A stretch of 23,068 nt of DNA from CAYSGL01 sp964520985 (GTDB lineage: Bacteria > Pseudomonadota > Alphaproteobacteria > Micavibrionales > Micavibrionaceae). The translations under genes were made by a program, and so were the position numbers. The notes beneath the pieces are model-generated. The model was not told where the DNA came from, did no database searches, and was given only the letters and a program-made list of their open reading frames with translations. The stretch lies in assembly GCA_964520985.1 (NCBI GenBank), contig CAZFPB010000017.1:1-23068 (forward strand), in the 5' to 3' direction. How positions within the stretch are numbered: the first letter of the stretch is position 1; each line of letters begins with the position of its first letter. Positions 1-5,070 of this stretch are shown here, piece after piece.

Positions 1-75
1 GCAGGTTTGCTCGACGCTGTGCGCGCTGGGCTCACGGCATCGGGCGAGAAGGGCGCAGAAAGGGCCGCACGATGA
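1..75 (+). CDS. C-terminal end of an unidentified upstream gene (partial)
   Basis: The frame that is open from base 1 encodes about 24 residues, starting AGLLDAVRAGLTASG and ending GAERAAR, before a TGA at 73-75. The TGA overlaps the ATG at 72 in an ATGA arrangement, the same coupling used by the following genes, which supports it as a real gene end. The visible part is Ala/Gly/Arg-rich and too short to assign a function. Confidence 0.55.
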   Translation, partial: AGLLDAVRAGLTASGEKGAERAAR

Positions 76-470
76 CGCCGAGAAGACTCACCCTGGAGCA
101 GCTGGAGCGCATCAACGCGGTCAGTGAAAGCCGGCTTCAGAAGGTACGCCTAACGCTGGAAAAGGCGGCCTGGATTGCTGGCGATGGCGCCAAGGCTCGA
201 CGCCTGGAGATGCGTGAGTGCGTCGCCTGCTACTACCACGCCGGGCTCGCTGGCCAGGCCTTCACCGGGTGGAAGTGTCGCCTGTGCGGCTCCGAAGACA
301 CGCACGCGACGACGGCAACGCCAGCCATCTGCTTCACGTGCGCGGACGCTTTCGGCCTGTGCTCATCCTGTGGCGGAGACATCGACATGTACCGGCGATC
401 AAAGCGGTTCGGGCAAAGGCGCTTGAAGAGAGCAAAGGCCACCACCCCAGCAGGAGGGACGCAGACGTGA
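72..470 (+). CDS. Small protein with four CxxC zinc knuckles
   Basis: This 132-aa protein has a basic, helical N-terminus (residues 1-45) and a central Cys-rich region. Four CxxC pairs at C50/C53, C69/C72, C87/C90 and C97/C100 could hold two zinc ions in a treble-clef or zinc-ribbon-like arrangement. The C-terminus (residues 108-125) is Lys/Arg-rich and could contact nucleic acid. The start is the ATG that overlaps the preceding stop. Its own stop overlaps the next GTG, and its last codons contain a 21-nt cassette that recurs at the end of the next gene. No family is recognised; nucleic-acid or protein binding is inference from the knuckles and the basic tail. Confidence 0.75.
   Translation: MTPRRLTLEQLERINAVSESRLQKVRLTLEKAAWIAGDGAKARRLEMRECVACYYHAGLAGQAFTGWKCRLCGSEDTHATTATPAICFTCADAFGLCSSCGGDIDMYRRSKRFGQRRLKRAKATTPAGGTQT
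450..470 (+). repeat. Copy 1 of a 21-nt stop/Shine-Dalgarno/start cassette
   Basis: The cassette holds an AGGAGG Shine-Dalgarno at 452-457 and a GTGA stop-start overlap at 467-470. An identical 21-nt copy lies at 725-745 at the next gene junction. It also encodes the last residues (GGTQT) of the upstream protein, so the two upstream proteins share the C-terminal sequence AGGTQT. Confidence 0.85.
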
Positions 471-745
471 TTCGCCTCCTTAACACGAACGCCATGGTTC
501 GCGTGCGCCTGACCCTGGCCGGCGAAGCGATTCACGCTCGGCGCTTAGCTTCTGTCCGGAAGCGAGTGCTAGAGGCGACATCCGGCGCCGTTCACATCCG
601 CGACTTTCATGAGCCAGACGTAGATGGTTGGCGCGAGTACCAGCTCTGGGAGCTGATGCACGACTTCGGCGCGGACATGTTCAACGGGTGCGACGTGCCT
701 TTCGTGGACAACGTGATCGAGCTGGCAGGAGGGACGCAGACGTGA
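467..745 (+). CDS. Conserved-looking phage protein with a YQLWELMHDFG motif
   Basis: This 92-aa protein starts at the GTG that overlaps the previous stop, behind a consensus AGGAGG 9 nt upstream. The open frame extends upstream to an ATG at 218, but that would overlap the zinc-knuckle gene by 250 nt and has no such site. The N-terminus (NAMVRVRLTLAGEAIHA) looks like beta strand followed by helix. The C-terminal block YQLWELMHDFG followed by NGCDVPFVDNVIEL resembles a widespread family of small phage and prophage proteins of unknown function, recalled rather than searched. The role is unknown. It ends in the same AGGTQT as the preceding protein because of the repeated cassette. Confidence 0.75.
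   Translation: MIRLLNTNAMVRVRLTLAGEAIHARRLASVRKRVLEATSGAVHIRDFHEPDVDGWREYQLWELMHDFGADMFNGCDVPFVDNVIELAGGTQT
725..745 (+). repeat. Copy 2 of the 21-nt stop/Shine-Dalgarno/start cassette
   Basis: This is an exact 21-nt match to 450-470, with AGGAGG at 727-732 and a GTGA overlap at 742-745. It sets the start of the next gene in the same way as copy 1. Confidence 0.85.
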
Positions 746-972
746 CCGACGAAGGGAAGGTGACGGTGGAGGAATTCAAAGGCTGGCTCGGTCGATTGAA
801 CTACGAAGCTGAGCAAGTTGGCGACGCAGAGTCACGGGCCTACATCGCCACTCAGGTCAGGGCCGATTCTTCGAACCCGCGCGAGGAGGCGCGGTTTCAT
901 CAACAGCGCCGTGATGCTGCCTACGAGCGCCTTGTGGCGCTTTTCACGCGTGCCCTGGAGCAGCAACCATGA
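742..972 (+). CDS. Small acidic helical protein, function unknown
   Basis: This 76-aa protein starts at the GTG within cassette copy 2; the frame is open further upstream, but the AGGAGG fixes this start. The sequence (TDEGKVTVEEFKGWLGRL at the N-terminus, then a long charged stretch up to FTRALEQQP) is predicted to be almost all alpha helix, with no Cys motif or membrane segment. Its stop overlaps the next ATG (ATGA at 969-972). No family is recognised. The context indicates a small accessory phage protein in a coupled operon. Confidence 0.7.
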   Translation: MTDEGKVTVEEFKGWLGRLNYEAEQVGDAESRAYIATQVRADSSNPREEARFHQQRRDAAYERLVALFTRALEQQP

Positions 973-1214
973 CGCCGCGTGAACGAGCGCCGACGCTGTT
1001 CGGCAAGGTGATGCGGCGCGAGAAAGGCGTGCTCGCGTGGACCAGTAAGCGCGTTCGAGTCGGCGGTTTCTATGGTGACGCCGGCGGTTTCTACTACTGG
1101 AGCGGCTACGGCACATCGACGCTGCACCGGTTCACTAACCCCCAATCCGCCGCCAACGACGCCGAGCGGTGGTTGACGAAACTGAAACGACAGTTGGAGA
1201 CAATGGGAGCATGA
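969..1214 (+). CDS. Small basic protein rich in Gly and Tyr, function unknown
   Basis: This 81-aa protein starts at the ATG overlapping the preceding stop. The middle, around residues 33-49 (GGFYGDAGGFYYWSGYG), is Gly/Tyr/Phe-rich and probably forms strands and turns; the C-terminal third is helical and basic (ERWLTKLKRQLETMGA). Its TGA overlaps the next ATG at 1211. No domain is recognised. Confidence 0.65.
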   Translation: MTPRERAPTLFGKVMRREKGVLAWTSKRVRVGGFYGDAGGFYYWSGYGTSTLHRFTNPQSAANDAERWLTKLKRQLETMGA

Positions 1215-1393
1215 GAACGATCATCATCAGTGACGAGGACGCGCGGGCGTTGCTCGAACAGCTGGAGCTGGAAAAGCTGAAAGGTGGCCGCTGGAACGGC
1301 CAGCCTCCAACAACGCTGGACGCGATGCACCGCACATTCCACTACATCGTCTGCCGTTGGCTACAGGAGCAAGGTGCCAATGTCGTTCGTTAA
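1211..1393 (+). CDS. Small protein of 60 aa, function unknown
   Basis: The ATG at 1211 overlaps the previous stop and follows a TTGGAG-type site by about 11 nt; an in-frame ATG at 1169 would add 14 residues but overlap the upstream gene more. The protein begins with a short strand (MRTIIIS), then an acidic helix (DEDARALLEQLELEKLKGG), and ends with HRTFHYIVCRWLQEQGANV. The layout resembles many small phage proteins, but no family can be named. Confidence 0.65.
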   Translation: MRTIIISDEDARALLEQLELEKLKGGRWNGQPPTTLDAMHRTFHYIVCRWLQEQGANVVR

Positions 1394-1460
1394 TCAGTCC
1401 GAAGTCCGCGCCCTAGCCGCCGCTCTGAACGCTGCGGCCGACGAGGTGGAGCGTGGCTGA
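1380..1460 (+). CDS. Candidate 26-aa microprotein in overlapping frame
   Basis: ATG at 1380 to TGA at 1458-1460 encodes 26 residues (MSFVNQSEVRALAAALNAAA followed by DEVERG), a probable amphipathic helix. An AGGAG at 1365-1369 sits 10 nt upstream. The ORF overlaps the preceding gene by 14 nt and the next by 8 nt, and it fills what would otherwise be the only non-overlapping gap in this operon. Its translation could couple the two neighbours. It may be a leader peptide rather than a functional protein. Confidence 0.4.
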   Translation: MSFVNQSEVRALAAALNAAADEVERG

Positions 1461-1734
1461 CCGTTGCTGCACCAAGTGCCGCGCCATCCACGGCGACTTC
1501 ATCGCCTACAACGAGGACGGCTGGTATATGCGCTGGGATGGCGGCGACGTGTTCGACGCGGATGGCAACGAGCACGGCGCCGCTCGTGGGTCCGAATGGG
1601 ACGCCATCAGTGATGTGATCGTCCATGTTCGCCGTGATGGCCTATGCAGTGCCTGTCATGCAAAGGCGAACCCGCGAAGGCGCCGCAAGTCATCGCCCAA
1701 AGAACAGAAAGGACTCTTCGATGCAGCCAAGTGA
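1453..1734 (+). CDS. Zinc-ribbon-like protein with a basic tail
   Basis: This 93-aa protein starts at GTG 1453, preceded by GAGG five bases upstream. Cysteines C5, C6 and C9 near the N-terminus and C65/C68 near the C-terminus form two CxxC halves of a likely zinc ribbon, separated by a region rich in Trp, Tyr and Asp (residues 17-52). The tail (residues 73-85, NPRRRRKSSPKEQ) is strongly basic and could bind nucleic acid. Its stop lies 14 nt inside the next gene. The specific function is unknown. Confidence 0.7.
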   Translation: MADRCCTKCRAIHGDFIAYNEDGWYMRWDGGDVFDADGNEHGAARGSEWDAISDVIVHVRRDGLCSACHAKANPRRRRKSSPKEQKGLFDAAK

Positions 1735-2047
1735 CATCCTCAGTCGCGCCGCCGACCGGCTGGAGCAGCCTGGGGCGTGGACGCAGAACGCGTTTGCCAG
1801 GACGTCGGATGACAAGCGAGTGTTCCCGTACAGCAGCAACGCGGTTTGCTGGTGTGCGCGCGGAGTAGTCGCGAAAGAGTTGCAGCACTCAGACGAGTGG
1901 GAAACGCCACACGCGTACGACTACCTGAGAAGAGCAGCCGGTGCGCTTTCGATCGCCACTTGGAACGACGCCCCCGAGCGCACCCAAGCCGAGGTGGTTG
2001 CGGCTCTTCGGAAGGCTGCGGAGATGGCCAGGAGCGAGGGACGATGA
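1721..2047 (+). CDS. DUF6197-like protein
   Basis: This 108-aa protein starts at ATG 1721, seven bases after AAAGGA; the frame is open further upstream, but this start matches the operon's short-overlap pattern. The N-terminus (DILSRAADRLEQPGAWTQNA), the central CWCARGVV and the C-terminal segment WNDAPERTQAEVVAALRKAA match my memory of the DUF6197 family, found in actinobacterial and proteobacterial phages and genomes. Conserved features are the paired helices, the Trp-Asn-Asp, and the Arg-Thr before the last helix. The biochemical role of the family is not known. The stop overlaps the next ATG. Confidence 0.75.
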   Translation: MQPSDILSRAADRLEQPGAWTQNAFARTSDDKRVFPYSSNAVCWCARGVVAKELQHSDEWETPHAYDYLRRAAGALSIATWNDAPERTQAEVVAALRKAAEMARSEGR

Positions 2048-2445
2048 GCGAGATTGCGAAGTGCGTTTGCGGGTCGGAGGCGGAGGCAGTAAAGGTGCGG
2101 TGCGACCTAGGCGTCGGTCATGCTGTCCGTTGTGAGGAATGCGGCTGGCGATGCGGACCTCACGAGGAAAAGCGATTCGCTATCGCCGCTTGGTCGAGTG
2201 TGATGCGGCCGAGGCCCAAGGTGCGCGAGGTGAAGCTGGCGCCCGACAAGGGCTGCTACTTCCACTTCGACAGTCGCATCTTAGGCGAGGTCACGAACGG
2301 CGATTGGCGCTGGTACGCGCAGTGCGGAGCGGTCATCCACCAGGGCAAAGACATGCACCCGGTCACGTACGCCGACTGCCGCGCCTGGCTCATCGACAGG
2401 CTGACGAAGGCTGGGTTTGACGTCGTGGAAAGCGAGGAGAAGTGA
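2044..2445 (+). CDS. Lar-like zinc-finger protein (restriction-alleviation family fold)
   Basis: This 133-aa protein starts at ATG 2044, overlapping the upstream stop. Residues 7-53 hold C7, C9, C30 and C33, then a short helix ending in an AW (IAAWSSV). This is the layout of the Lar-type restriction-alleviation zinc finger: a first Cys pair, a VxCxxCG second pair, then a helix ending in Ala-x-x-Ala-Trp. The first pair is CxC instead of the usual CxxC. Residues 60-133 form an additional mixed region with two more Cys (C71, C94) and a C-terminal helix. Lar modulates type I restriction in Rac prophage, but many family members are untested, so anti-restriction activity here is a hypothesis. Confidence 0.6.
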   Translation: MSEIAKCVCGSEAEAVKVRCDLGVGHAVRCEECGWRCGPHEEKRFAIAAWSSVMRPRPKVREVKLAPDKGCYFHFDSRILGEVTNGDWRWYAQCGAVIHQGKDMHPVTYADCRAWLIDRLTKAGFDVVESEEK

Positions 2446-2678
2446 GCGTTTTGAACCTGGAGAACGCGAGCGCAGCCGACTTGCACTTTCGAATTGAGGA
2501 AGCCGTCACGTTTGCTGTGCGCTTCGGTGGCATCGACGGCGAACATCACAAGACGTGGGTCATCGACCAGATGGTGCGCGCTTTGGCGGGGAACAAGTAC
2601 GAGGAACTCGTTCGCCAGGCTTGCGATGGTGAGGACGGGCCTGAGACGTACAGCTGGGACACGGGTATCGCCCCATGA
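2442..2678 (+). CDS. Conserved-looking phage protein ending in a WDTGIAP motif
   Basis: This 78-aa protein starts at the GTG overlapping the upstream stop (GTGA at 2442-2445). The core HKTWVIDQMVRALAG, followed by the C-terminal YSWDTGIAP, resembles a common family of small proteins in phages of Proteobacteria and Actinobacteria, recalled rather than searched. Residues 11-27 form a helix and residues 41-63 a second. There are no catalytic motifs, and the function is unknown. Confidence 0.7.
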   Translation: MSVLNLENASAADLHFRIEEAVTFAVRFGGIDGEHHKTWVIDQMVRALAGNKYEELVRQACDGEDGPETYSWDTGIAP

Positions 2679-2911
2679 CCCCATCCGAAGAACTCCTAGC
2701 CATCCGCGAACGGTGCGCGGCTGAGTGGGTGCCGGGGGAGTGGTTTGCTTCCCGCTTCACCCCGATGCGTTCCCGGGTGTTCGAACTCTTCCACGACCAG
2801 ACCGACCCGCATGGTCCGTTCATGTGGGTCTGCCGGATTGCCACGTCGCGCCTCCAGGTCGTCGAGATGATCGAGCGGGCGGCGGTGATGGCGATGCGAG
2901 AGGAGCGGTGA
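2675..2911 (+). CDS. Small protein of 78 aa, function unknown
   Basis: ATG 2675 overlaps the previous stop. The protein has an N-terminal helix (PSEELLAIRERCAAEW), a central aromatic stretch with HGPFMWVCR, and a C-terminal helix (QVVEMIERAAVMAMREER). No zinc, membrane or catalytic motif is visible. The stop shares its last base with the next ATG (TGATG). Confidence 0.65.
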   Translation: MTPSEELLAIRERCAAEWVPGEWFASRFTPMRSRVFELFHDQTDPHGPFMWVCRIATSRLQVVEMIERAAVMAMREER

Positions 2912-3267
2912 TGAACATCGACGAATTGAAGAAGCTGGACGCAGAGGCGACGCCGGGGCCGTGGGCCCAGCGCAGCGCGGGTGTCGACGAAATTAACGAC
3001 GAGCCCGTCTGCTACGTCGAGTCAGACGACCGACCAATCAACTTCGTTGCTACGCAAGGCGGCGGGTGCGGCGCTGCGATTGGCATCCCGGATGGCCGCC
3101 TCATCGTAGCGATGCGCAACGCCCTGCCCGCGCTCCTTGCCGAGCTCGAAGCTCTGCGCGACGTCGCTTGTGAAGCGGAGAACCTGCTGAACGGAGACCC
3201 GACGGCGCCTGATGACTTGCGGCGCGCTCTGGTCATCCTGCGCGCGATGGAGGCCAAGCATGGCTGA
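2911..3267 (+). CDS. Ead/Ea22-like phage protein
   Basis: This 118-aa protein starts at ATG 2911 behind an AGAGGAG. The N-terminal LKKLDAEATPGPWAQRS and the later IVAMRNALPALLAELEALRD are the two hallmark blocks of a very common phage accessory family often annotated Ead/Ea22-like: an ATPGPW motif near the start, then an RNALPALL helix. Members are small accessory proteins in many temperate phages; their biochemical role is not established. The variable middle contains a Gly-rich segment (TQGGGCGAAIG). The stop overlaps the next start by 8 nt. Confidence 0.7.
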   Translation: MNIDELKKLDAEATPGPWAQRSAGVDEINDEPVCYVESDDRPINFVATQGGGCGAAIGIPDGRLIVAMRNALPALLAELEALRDVACEAENLLNGDPTAPDDLRRALVILRAMEAKHG

Positions 3268-3601
3268 CTACTACATCCGACGCGACCTGAGTGACCGGCT
3301 GTCCAAGTACTGCGACGCCTATGTCCTGTACAAGGCGGCGCACAACGCATCGCCTCTACCCAACGACGTGACGCAGCTCGCCTACAAGAAGATGTACGAA
3401 GCCGAGCAGGCGGCGCACGCCGTCCTTGAACGCGTCGCTGCCGTGGTCGATAAGCTACCGCGCTGCGACGTTCACCACTGCGCCGACCGCGCAACGCACC
3501 ACGGCGACCACTTCTACTGCGACCGGCACAAGCAAGAACACTCGGTCGAATTGCCCTACGCCGAACCGCTGCGGGCGCTGGCAAGAATCGGAGAACCATG
3601 A
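3260..3601 (+). CDS. Zinc-knuckle protein, paralogue of the gene at 3933-4223
   Basis: This 113-aa protein has a helical N-terminus (residues 8-60, with Tyr- and Ala-rich helices) and a C-terminal module with C69, C74, C87 and H90 as likely zinc ligands, followed by ELPYAEPLRAL. The same ordered features, AVVDxLP then C-x(n)-C, then C-x2-H, then ELPYAExLR, occur in the protein encoded at 3933-4223, so the two genes share a duplicated module. The spacing within the first Cys pair differs (x4 here, x2 there). No known family is recognised. The start overlaps the preceding stop. Confidence 0.65.
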   Translation: MADYYIRRDLSDRLSKYCDAYVLYKAAHNASPLPNDVTQLAYKKMYEAEQAAHAVLERVAAVVDKLPRCDVHHCADRATHHGDHFYCDRHKQEHSVELPYAEPLRALARIGEP

Positions 3602-3936
3602 GAACCCAAATCCACCCAATCGACGCAACCGGCCGAACTATCGAAGGCATCAACCGAGACTGGGGCGACGCGATTGTTCTGCTGAGTGGCGACACGTTCA
3701 TCCATCTGAAAGCCGACTCGTACCCGGGCTGTGAACCCCACTTCGAACAGGGCCAAACCGGCAGCTTCAACTGGAAGGAGAACCTCAGCGACCTCGTGAA
3801 ATGGGGCTTGTGCTCCGTCGAAGAACAAACGCTTCTCCGTGCCAAGTTCGCCGCCGAGAGCGCACTGGAGCGCGAGAAGCAGGAACGGGCCGAGTTTGAG
3901 CGGCTGCGGCAGAAGTTCGAAGGGAGCGAACCGTGA
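3598..3936 (+). CDS. Small protein with C-terminal coiled coil
   Basis: This 112-aa protein starts at the ATG overlapping the upstream stop. Residues 1-60 are predicted mixed strand (GDAIVLLSGDTFIHLKADS), and residues 73-108 form a long charged helix with heptad character (LLRAKFAAESALEREKQERA and on to FERLRQKFEG). The N-terminal half could be a small beta-barrel; this is a guess. It lies between the two paralogous zinc-knuckle genes and overlaps both by 4 nt. Function unknown. Confidence 0.65.
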   Translation: MRTQIHPIDATGRTIEGINRDWGDAIVLLSGDTFIHLKADSYPGCEPHFEQGQTGSFNWKENLSDLVKWGLCSVEEQTLLRAKFAAESALEREKQERAEFERLRQKFEGSEP

Positions 3937-4223
3937 AGCGGTACGACTTTGAAGAGCGCATCATCGGCTCATTTTCTGAGAGCGTTCCAGTCCAGGACGA
4001 CCATGGCGAATGGGTCCGCCACTCCGACGTTGCCGACTACGACGCGCTCAAGGCGGTCGTGGACGCGTTGCCTACGTGCGACCAGTGTCCAACCAAGGCA
4101 ACACATGCCGGCTCTGTCGACGGCATCGAATACGCCTGTGACGAGCATGCGGTCGAGCCTGACTGGGTGCCGAGTGATGAACTGCCGTACGCCGAAGCGC
4201 TGCGAAAACTGGAGAGACCATGA
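3933..4223 (+). CDS. Zinc-knuckle protein, paralogue of the gene at 3260-3601
   Basis: This 96-aa protein starts at the GTG overlapping the upstream stop. The likely zinc ligands are C49, C52, C69 and H72, preceded by KAVVDALP and followed by SDELPYAEALRKLERP. The match to the end of the 3260-3601 protein is clear at both protein and DNA level around the ELPYAE block. The N-terminal 40 residues are unrelated to the paralogue, so the shared part behaves as a mobile C-terminal module. Function unknown. Confidence 0.65.
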   Translation: MKRYDFEERIIGSFSESVPVQDDHGEWVRHSDVADYDALKAVVDALPTCDQCPTKATHAGSVDGIEYACDEHAVEPDWVPSDELPYAEALRKLERP

Positions 4224-4426
4224 CAGGCCGATACTGTGGATTCGTTGTGACCTTGGAAAACGAGCTTCGCGACGACGACGCTGAAGCGACCATCGCGGCG
4301 ATCAAACAACTGCGCGGCGTGGTCTCCGTCGCTCCCGTCGTCGCGAACTACGAGCACCACATGGCGAAGGCGCAGGCGAGGTCTGAACTTGTTGGCCAGC
4401 TTTGGGATGTGCTGAAGGGCCGGTAG
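4220..4426 (+). CDS. Conserved-looking small phage protein, last gene of the plus-strand operon
   Basis: This 68-aa protein starts at the ATG overlapping the upstream stop. The pattern RYCGFVVTLENELRDDDAEA, then a helix with IKQLRGVVSVAPV, then LVGQLWDVLKG, matches a small protein I recall from many prophages. The strand-helix-strand order suggests a ferredoxin-like or ACT-like fold. The function is not known. It is the final plus-strand gene before the convergent terminator region. Confidence 0.75.
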   Translation: MTGRYCGFVVTLENELRDDDAEATIAAIKQLRGVVSVAPVVANYEHHMAKAQARSELVGQLWDVLKGR

Positions 4427-4506
4427 CTGCATCGCTGGGCCCTGACGGCAGAAATGCTGAGACCTTGGCGCTTTGTGGGTAGTCGCCGGGCCACAAAAAG
4501 CGAAAA

Positions 4507-4528
4507 CCCCGCCCGGTGAGGGGCGGGG
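4507..4528 (-). terminator. Intrinsic terminator of the minus-strand late operon
   Basis: CCCCGCCC at 4507-4514 pairs with GGGCGGGG at 4521-4528 around a 6-nt loop. Read on the minus strand, the hairpin is followed by TTTTCGCTTTTTG, which fits a factor-independent terminator about 135 nt beyond the acetyltransferase stop. On the plus strand the following bases are only weakly T-rich, so it may stop plus-strand transcripts less well. Confidence 0.8.
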
Positions 4529-4581
4529 CAACTGTTTCCGGTTTGGAAATGGTCCGTGAACCTTGAAGCTCACCTGGAACC

Positions 4582-4635
4582 TGTCCAGAAACGTCGACCT
4601 GTCCATTACTAGTGGACGCGGTGATTTTCTGGACA
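4582..4635. promoter_or_regulatory. Nested inverted repeat with four TGTCCA-type half sites
   Basis: The 10-nt arm TGTCCAGAAA (4582-4591) is exactly complementary to TTTCTGGACA (4626-4635). Inside lies a smaller pair, GTCCA at 4601-4605 and TGGAC at 4613-4617. ACCTGTCCA also occurs twice as a direct repeat (4579-4587 and 4597-4605). This could be an operator, a recombination or packaging site, or a folded 3' RNA end. The sequence does not decide between these. Confidence 0.5.
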
Positions 4636-4662
4636 AGGGCTATGGGGCACGATTCGCGATAA

Positions 4663-5070
4663 CTACAGCGCTAGCCACCAATACAGCACGTCGCTGCCGG
4701 CCCACGCGTAGGACGGCTCAAACAGCTTGAACCCGCAATGGATCAGGCTGTTCGCCGACGGGAGGTTGTCCGGCGTTGTGTACGTGTACGCGCCCCGAGC
4801 CTTGACCGATGTGGCCCACCGTAGGCGAACATCAATGAGGCGCCGCTGTAGACCCTTGCCGCGTGCCTCTGGGATGACCCCAGCGCGGCACAGGAACACG
4901 CAACGGTCGGGTGGCCAGAACTTGGCGCCAGCGAACCCAAGCGGCTTCCCAGCGTCTAACGCGAGCCACCAGCGAGCATCTGTGGTCGGGTAAGGCTCGT
5001 CGCCCGGAAAGCAGGCGCGGTCCAGTGCCGCTACGGTGTCGCGGTTCGTGGTGTGGCGAATGGCGGTCAC
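4663..5070 (-). CDS. GNAT-family N-acetyltransferase
   Basis: This 135-aa protein starts at GTG 5070, which overlaps the upstream stop (GTGA) and follows AAAGGTGG by five bases; the frame is open further upstream but without such a site. The GNAT acetyl-CoA loop is visible as VIPEARGKGLQRRL (residues 66-79, R70-G-K-G-L), followed by the helix and a typical late block, ANSLIHCGFKLF (residues 106-117). GNAT enzymes transfer an acyl group from acyl-CoA to an amine. The substrate cannot be told from sequence. As the last gene of the late operon it is probably an accessory enzyme, for example modifying a host or phage protein or small molecule. Confidence 0.85.
   Translation of the reverse strand: MTAIRHTTNRDTVAALDRACFPGDEPYPTTDARWWLALDAGKPLGFAGAKFWPPDRCVFLCRAGVIPEARGKGLQRRLIDVRLRWATSVKARGAYTYTTPDNLPSANSLIHCGFKLFEPSYAWAGSDVLYWWLAL

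Larger units (their letters stand above)
4427..4662. other. Convergent intergenic region between the plus and minus operons
   Basis: These 236 bases separate the ends of two convergent operons. No credible ORF is seen. A short stem (AGGGCC at 4416-4421 with GGCCCT at 4438-4443) straddles the plus-strand stop. Downstream lie the GC-rich terminator hairpin and the nested TGTCCA inverted repeat listed separately. Confidence 0.7.

Noticed and set aside
3012..3845. Minus-strand ORF of 277 codons opposite several plus-strand genes
   Set aside because: It is an Arg/Ser/Ala-rich shadow of high-GC coding DNA. The plus-strand frames have Shine-Dalgarno sites, coupling and recognisable motifs.
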